In this document: in pieces, positions 31,452 to 34,645 of the stretch
Layout: each line of letters starts with the position of its first letter
Position numbering within the stretch: position 1 is the stretch's first letter
DNA from: Reyranella massiliensis 521
GTDB taxonomy: Bacteria > Pseudomonadota > Alphaproteobacteria > Reyranellales > Reyranellaceae
Assembly (NCBI GenBank): GCA_945860205.1
Contig: CAMARK010000051.1
Location: forward strand, 1-34,645
DNA: 34,645 nucleotides
Direction: 5' to 3'
The notes under the pieces: model-generated
The model's database searches: none
The model's input: the letters and a program-made list of their open reading frames with translations, nothing else
Told to the model about the DNA's origin: nothing
Program-made: the position numbers and the translations under genes

Positions 31452-32654
31452 ATGGAAATCGACGCCGCCTCAATCCACCTGCCCCTGATGGCGCGTTTCG
31501 CCATCGTCATGTTCCTGCTCCTGGCGACGCCCTATATCGCCCGGCGCCTAAAAATTCCCGCCGTGGTCGGCTACATCCTGGTCGGAATCCTGGTCGGGCC
31601 GCATGTGCTGAGCGTGCTGCCGGGCAATTCCAAGGTCGGCGAGTTCTTCGCCGAGCTGGGCAAGCTCCTGCTGATGTTCTTCGTCGGCCTCGAGATCGAC
31701 ATGCAGCAGTTCCGCGAGCATCGCCGGAAGTCGCTGGTCTTCGGCCTCGCCACCTTCGCCCTGCCGATGGCGGCCGGCGTCGCCATCGGGCTCGTCTTCG
31801 GCTACTCGATGCTGTCGGCCATCCTGATCGGCTCGCTGCTGGCCTCGCACACGCTGATCGCCTACCCGCTGGTGATGCAGGCGGGCCTCGCCAAGTACCT
31901 GCCAGTGACCGTGACGGTGGGCGCCACCATCCTCACCGATACGCTGTCGTTGCTGGTGCTGGCGGTCTGCGTCACAACGCACAAGGCGGGCTTCATGAGC
32001 CCCACAGCACTCGCCATTCAGCTCGCCGAGCTCGCGCTTTTCATCTTCATCATGGTCTATGTGCTGGGCCGCACCGGCCGCTGGCTGTTCGCCCGCTTCG
32101 GACGGACCGACGAGGCCTCTTTCGCCCTGATGCTGATCATCGTCGGCATCGGCGCGGCGCTGGCCGAAACGCTGCAGCTCGAGGGCATCCTCGGCGCCTT
32201 CCTGGCCGGCATCGCGGTCAACGAGGCGGTGCGCGACACTCCGGCCAAGGAGAAGATCGAGTTCCTCGGCAATGCCTTCTTCATCCCCTGCTTCTTCATC
32301 GTCACCGGCTTCCTGATCGACCTCAAGGTCTTCGCAGCGACGCTCTCGACCCAGGCCGCCCTGGTCGCCGCCATCGTGGCTGGACTGATGGCATCGAAAT
32401 GGATGGCGGCCGAGCTCGTGGGCCGCGTCTGGAAGTTCTCCGCCAACGATCGTGGCCTGATGGGCTCGCTCACTTTCCCGCAGGTGGCCGCCACGCTCGC
32501 CACGGCGATCGTGGGCTACCAGGCGATGAACACCGCCGGTCAGCGCCTGCTCGACGAGCGCATGCTGAACGCGGTGCTGGTGCTGGTGATCGTGACCTCG
32601 GTGGTGGGCCCCATCCTCACCGCGCGCTTCCTGCGCAAGGTCGCGCCGAATTAG
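31452..32654 (+). CDS. CPA2-family cation:proton antiporter
   Basis: A 400-residue membrane antiporter exchanging Na+ or K+ for H+. The core has about 12 helices: IARRLKIPAVVGYILVGILVGP, LGKLLLMFFVGLEIDMQQFREH, GATILTDTLSLLVLAV (with the ion-binding aspartate region) and GILGAFLAGIAVNEAV. It ends straight after the membrane domain and has no TrkA-N/RCK domain, unlike KefB/KefC. The longer open frame upstream is antisense to the SEL1 gene; ATG 31452 fits the family start. Confidence 0.9.
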   Translation: MEIDAASIHLPLMARFAIVMFLLLATPYIARRLKIPAVVGYILVGILVGPHVLSVLPGNSKVGEFFAELGKLLLMFFVGLEIDMQQFREHRRKSLVFGLATFALPMAAGVAIGLVFGYSMLSAILIGSLLASHTLIAYPLVMQAGLAKYLPVTVTVGATILTDTLSLLVLAVCVTTHKAGFMSPTALAIQLAELALFIFIMVYVLGRTGRWLFARFGRTDEASFALMLIIVGIGAALAETLQLEGILGAFLAGIAVNEAVRDTPAKEKIEFLGNAFFIPCFFIVTGFLIDLKVFAATLSTQAALVAAIVAGLMASKWMAAELVGRVWKFSANDRGLMGSLTFPQVAATLATAIVGYQAMNTAGQRLLDERMLNAVLVLVIVTSVVGPILTARFLRKVAPN

Positions 32655-32663
32655 GGCCGCGTC

Positions 32664-34541
32664 TCAGCCGCCGTCGCCGATCAGCGAGTAAGGCGCCCAG
32701 AACAGCGGATGGGCATAGGTAAAGACCGTCTTGCCCTTATCGTCGGTGAAGCCCGGCCCGTCCATCAGCCCCGTCATGGCCTCGCGCAACGCCTCCGCAC
32801 GCGACAGCTTCGAATCGGCCGCCTGCCGCCTGAACAAATCGGTCACAAGATCGCGCGCCGATTGCGAATGCACCGACCAGTTGGTGACCAGGATGGCGCG
32901 CGTCCCGGCATAGAAAAACGCACGGCCGAGACCGGAGGCGGCTTCGGCGCCGGCCCCGTCGCCCGCACCGGTGTTGCAGGCCGAGAGCACGACCCAGTCG
33001 GCATCGAGTTTCAGCGCGAGGATCTTCTCCAGCGTCAGCAGCCCGTCGCCGCTGCCGCCCGTGACCGATGGTGCGCTGAGCGCCAGCGCCGGCTGGTGCA
33101 GCCCATCCAGTTCGCCCGCCACCAGCCCGTGCGTCGCAAAGGCCACGACGCGATACTTCGACAGGTCGGTTTGGGTAACGTTCTCCTCGCTGGCGGCCTT
33201 GCCGAGATTGAGCACCTTGTTGCCATCGGTCTTCAGAGCCGCGGCGACCGAACGCAGCTCGTCGGCGGTATCGGGCAGCGCCGGCAGCGATCCCAGCGTG
33301 GCGTTTGCCAGTCCGGCTGTCTGCGGTGCCGAGCGCCGCTCGAGCGGCGTGCTGCCCGATGCCGGCGGCGTCGGTGGCGCGTTCTTGAGTGCCTCGGCGG
33401 CCTGTTCGGTGCTGAACACCGGATCGCCGAAGCCGATCAGCGGCTGGCGCCCTGGTGTGCTGGCCGACAGCTGCCGCAGCGTGCGGAAGGCTGCCGCCGA
33501 CGGCATCAGGCTGACGGCATGGGTGCGGGCAAGCCACGGCAAACCGCGATAGGCCGCGAAGGCAGCGCCCGCGTCGGCGGGCATCGTGACCGGCGCCGTC
33601 GGCAGCACGCCCAGCGGCAGCAAGCCCAGCGCCCCGTTGGTCGCCACCACGAGATTGCGCGCCGGCCGCCATGTCGCCTCGATGGGCTTCAGCAGCAGCG
33701 TGTAAAGCTCCGAGGCCAAAGCCAGGTCGAAGGCCGGGATGTCGGAGACCGAGGTGACATTGGGCTCCAGCGCCTCGCGCAGTGTCTTGACCTTGGCTTC
33801 GATGTCGCCCGCTGTCGCGGGGATCACCGCGAAAGTCGCCGGGCCGATCTTGGACAGCGCCCAGACAAAACTCTTCTCGGCGCCGAAGTAGAAGGAGATG
33901 AACGCCTCGTCCGGCCGCAGTGCGGCGCGCACCTGCTCGGCGGTCGCAGGCTTCGGGTCGATCAGATCGGCATAGGCGGGAAAGCGCACACCGATTTCCA
34001 GCCGCACCTTGCCATGGTCGTCGCGCAGGCGGGCAACCTGGTCGCGCAAGGCGCCGACCCTCGCATCGTCGCGGTCGGTCGCCGGCAGCGCGAGCACACT
34101 GTTGAGCAGCCCGAAGGTCGCGGCGATTTCCTTGCGCAGATCCTGCTCGCGCCGGGCCAGCGCCGCCAGGACCGGATCCTGCGACACGCCCCGCGCACTC
34201 GAGGCTGCAAGCGCACTGGCGACCGAGCGCCCGCGCAGCGTGTCGGCCAGCCCAAAGGTCTCGGTTGCGACGGCGGCAACGTCATCCGTCCCCGCCAGGC
34301 GCGCCCGCAATGAAATGTCGGCTTCGATGATGCGGACGGTGTGGCGCCGATGGCGCCCCGGCCCGGCCGTACTCTCGTCGTCACCCGACAGCAACGCCAG
34401 CACGGGGACGGCGGCACGATAGGCCTGGAGTGCCTCGGCATTGCGGCCCGCAAGGGCGAGACCGAGCGCGCGGTAGCCTTCGGCGGTGGCGTAATAAAAA
34501 TGGCTCTTCCGGGAATCGAGTGGGTGATTTTGGGGGATCAT
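32664..34541 (-). pseudogene. CHAT-domain (caspase-like) protease gene, 5' end replaced by an insertion sequence
   Basis: The 625-codon open frame encodes the C-terminal part of a TPR/CHAT protein. The CHAT peptidase has its catalytic His471 in VAFATHGLVAGE and Cys522 in WVVLSACNTGAG, plus WVVLSACN and AGTRAILVTNWSVHSQ typical of the family. Residues about 17-60 look like the remnant of a last TPR (AEGYRALGLALAGRNAEALQAY). Codons 1-13 and part of 14 come from an ISL3-type element end, so the native start and probably most of the TPR region are missing. The catalytic part is intact and the IS supplies an ATG overlapping its transposase stop (ATGA), so a shortened protein could still be made. 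Confidence 0.8.
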
Positions 34542-34645
34542 AGGGCGGGCAGCATGCAGGTGAGGACCTTGAGACGGAGATATTCTTCGTTACGCAATCC
34601 GTAGGCTCGTCGCTGCAGGACGCGGATCTTGTTGTTGAGTCCCTC
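34502..34645. mobile_element. ISL3-family insertion sequence, one end (continues beyond window)
   Basis: The element end begins at 34502 with GGCTCTTCCGGGAATCG, the GGCTCTTC-type terminal repeat of ISL3-family elements. The transposase C-terminus is encoded just inside, reading toward this end. The boundary falls inside the CHAT-domain gene. The other terminal repeat and the expected 8-base target duplication lie partly outside the window and cannot be verified. Confidence 0.75.
34538..34645 (-). CDS. ISL3-family transposase (C-terminal 35 residues only)
   Basis: The visible residues include LNNKIRVLQRRAYGLRNEEY and LKVLTCML, the conserved C-terminal end of the DDE_Tnp_ISL3 transposases (IS204/IS1001/IS1096/IS1165 group). 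It mediates cut-and-paste movement of the element. The stop TGA at 34540-34538 overlaps the ATG that opens the CHAT frame. The rest of the gene is outside the window. Confidence 0.8.
   Translation of the reverse strand, partial: EGLNNKIRVLQRRAYGLRNEEYLRLKVLTCMLPAL

Overview
The window is GC-rich, densely packed bacterial chromosome with almost no low-GC islands. Its gene content suggests an alphaproteobacterium of the Rhizobiales/Rhodospirillales type (for example Reyranella- or Bradyrhizobium-like): CoxL/CoxM/CoxS-type molybdenum hydroxylases, Bug-type solute receptors, a DUF4239 protein, MpaB-type DUF2236, and rhizobial-style palindromic interspersed repeats. The taxon is an inference; there is no rRNA or tRNA here to fix it.

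Layout. 1-1580: an ABC uptake operon (solute receptor, then an ATPase that runs off the left edge), divergent from a LysR regulator (1590-2513), with a perfect palindrome between them. 2508-6655: RlmM-like rRNA methyltransferase, TTC38-type TPR protein, a small secreted protein and a DUF2236 oxygenase. 6759-14143: a lone CoxL-type large subunit, a 935-base gene-free stretch with several hairpins, then a compact FAD / 2Fe-2S / molybdopterin subunit operon. 14217-20796: small basic protein, cold-shock protein, SnoaL-like protein, Tat-exported multicopper oxidase, a bacterial pepsin-like aspartic protease behind a YjlB-type cupin, a DUF4239 protein and a Bug-family receptor.

The most interesting part is 20830-24727 (with a transglutaminase upstream to 25731), all on the minus strand. 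It is a Grr-type (glycine-rich repeat) ribosomal peptide locus: three secreted-looking precursors whose C-termini are arrays of Trp-x-Asn units, one radical SAM/SPASM maturase of the GrrM/OscB type expected to cross-link those Trp-x-Asn units into cyclophanes, and two near-identical secreted CxxC proteins of unknown function. The CxxC-protein gene and a precursor gene form a module that has been tandemly duplicated. The genes are separated by 17 bases or less or overlap, so they probably form one transcript.

25963-34645: second cold-shock gene, fatty acid desaturase, small membrane protein, ethanolamine-permease-like APC transporter, M23 peptidase, SEL1 protein, CPA2 antiporter, and a CHAT-domain (caspase-like) protease gene whose 5' end has been replaced by the end of an ISL3-family insertion sequence that continues past the right edge.

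Starts were chosen from ribosome-binding sites and family alignments from memory; many differ from the longest open frame. Long antisense frames over the GC-rich genes were treated as artefacts.
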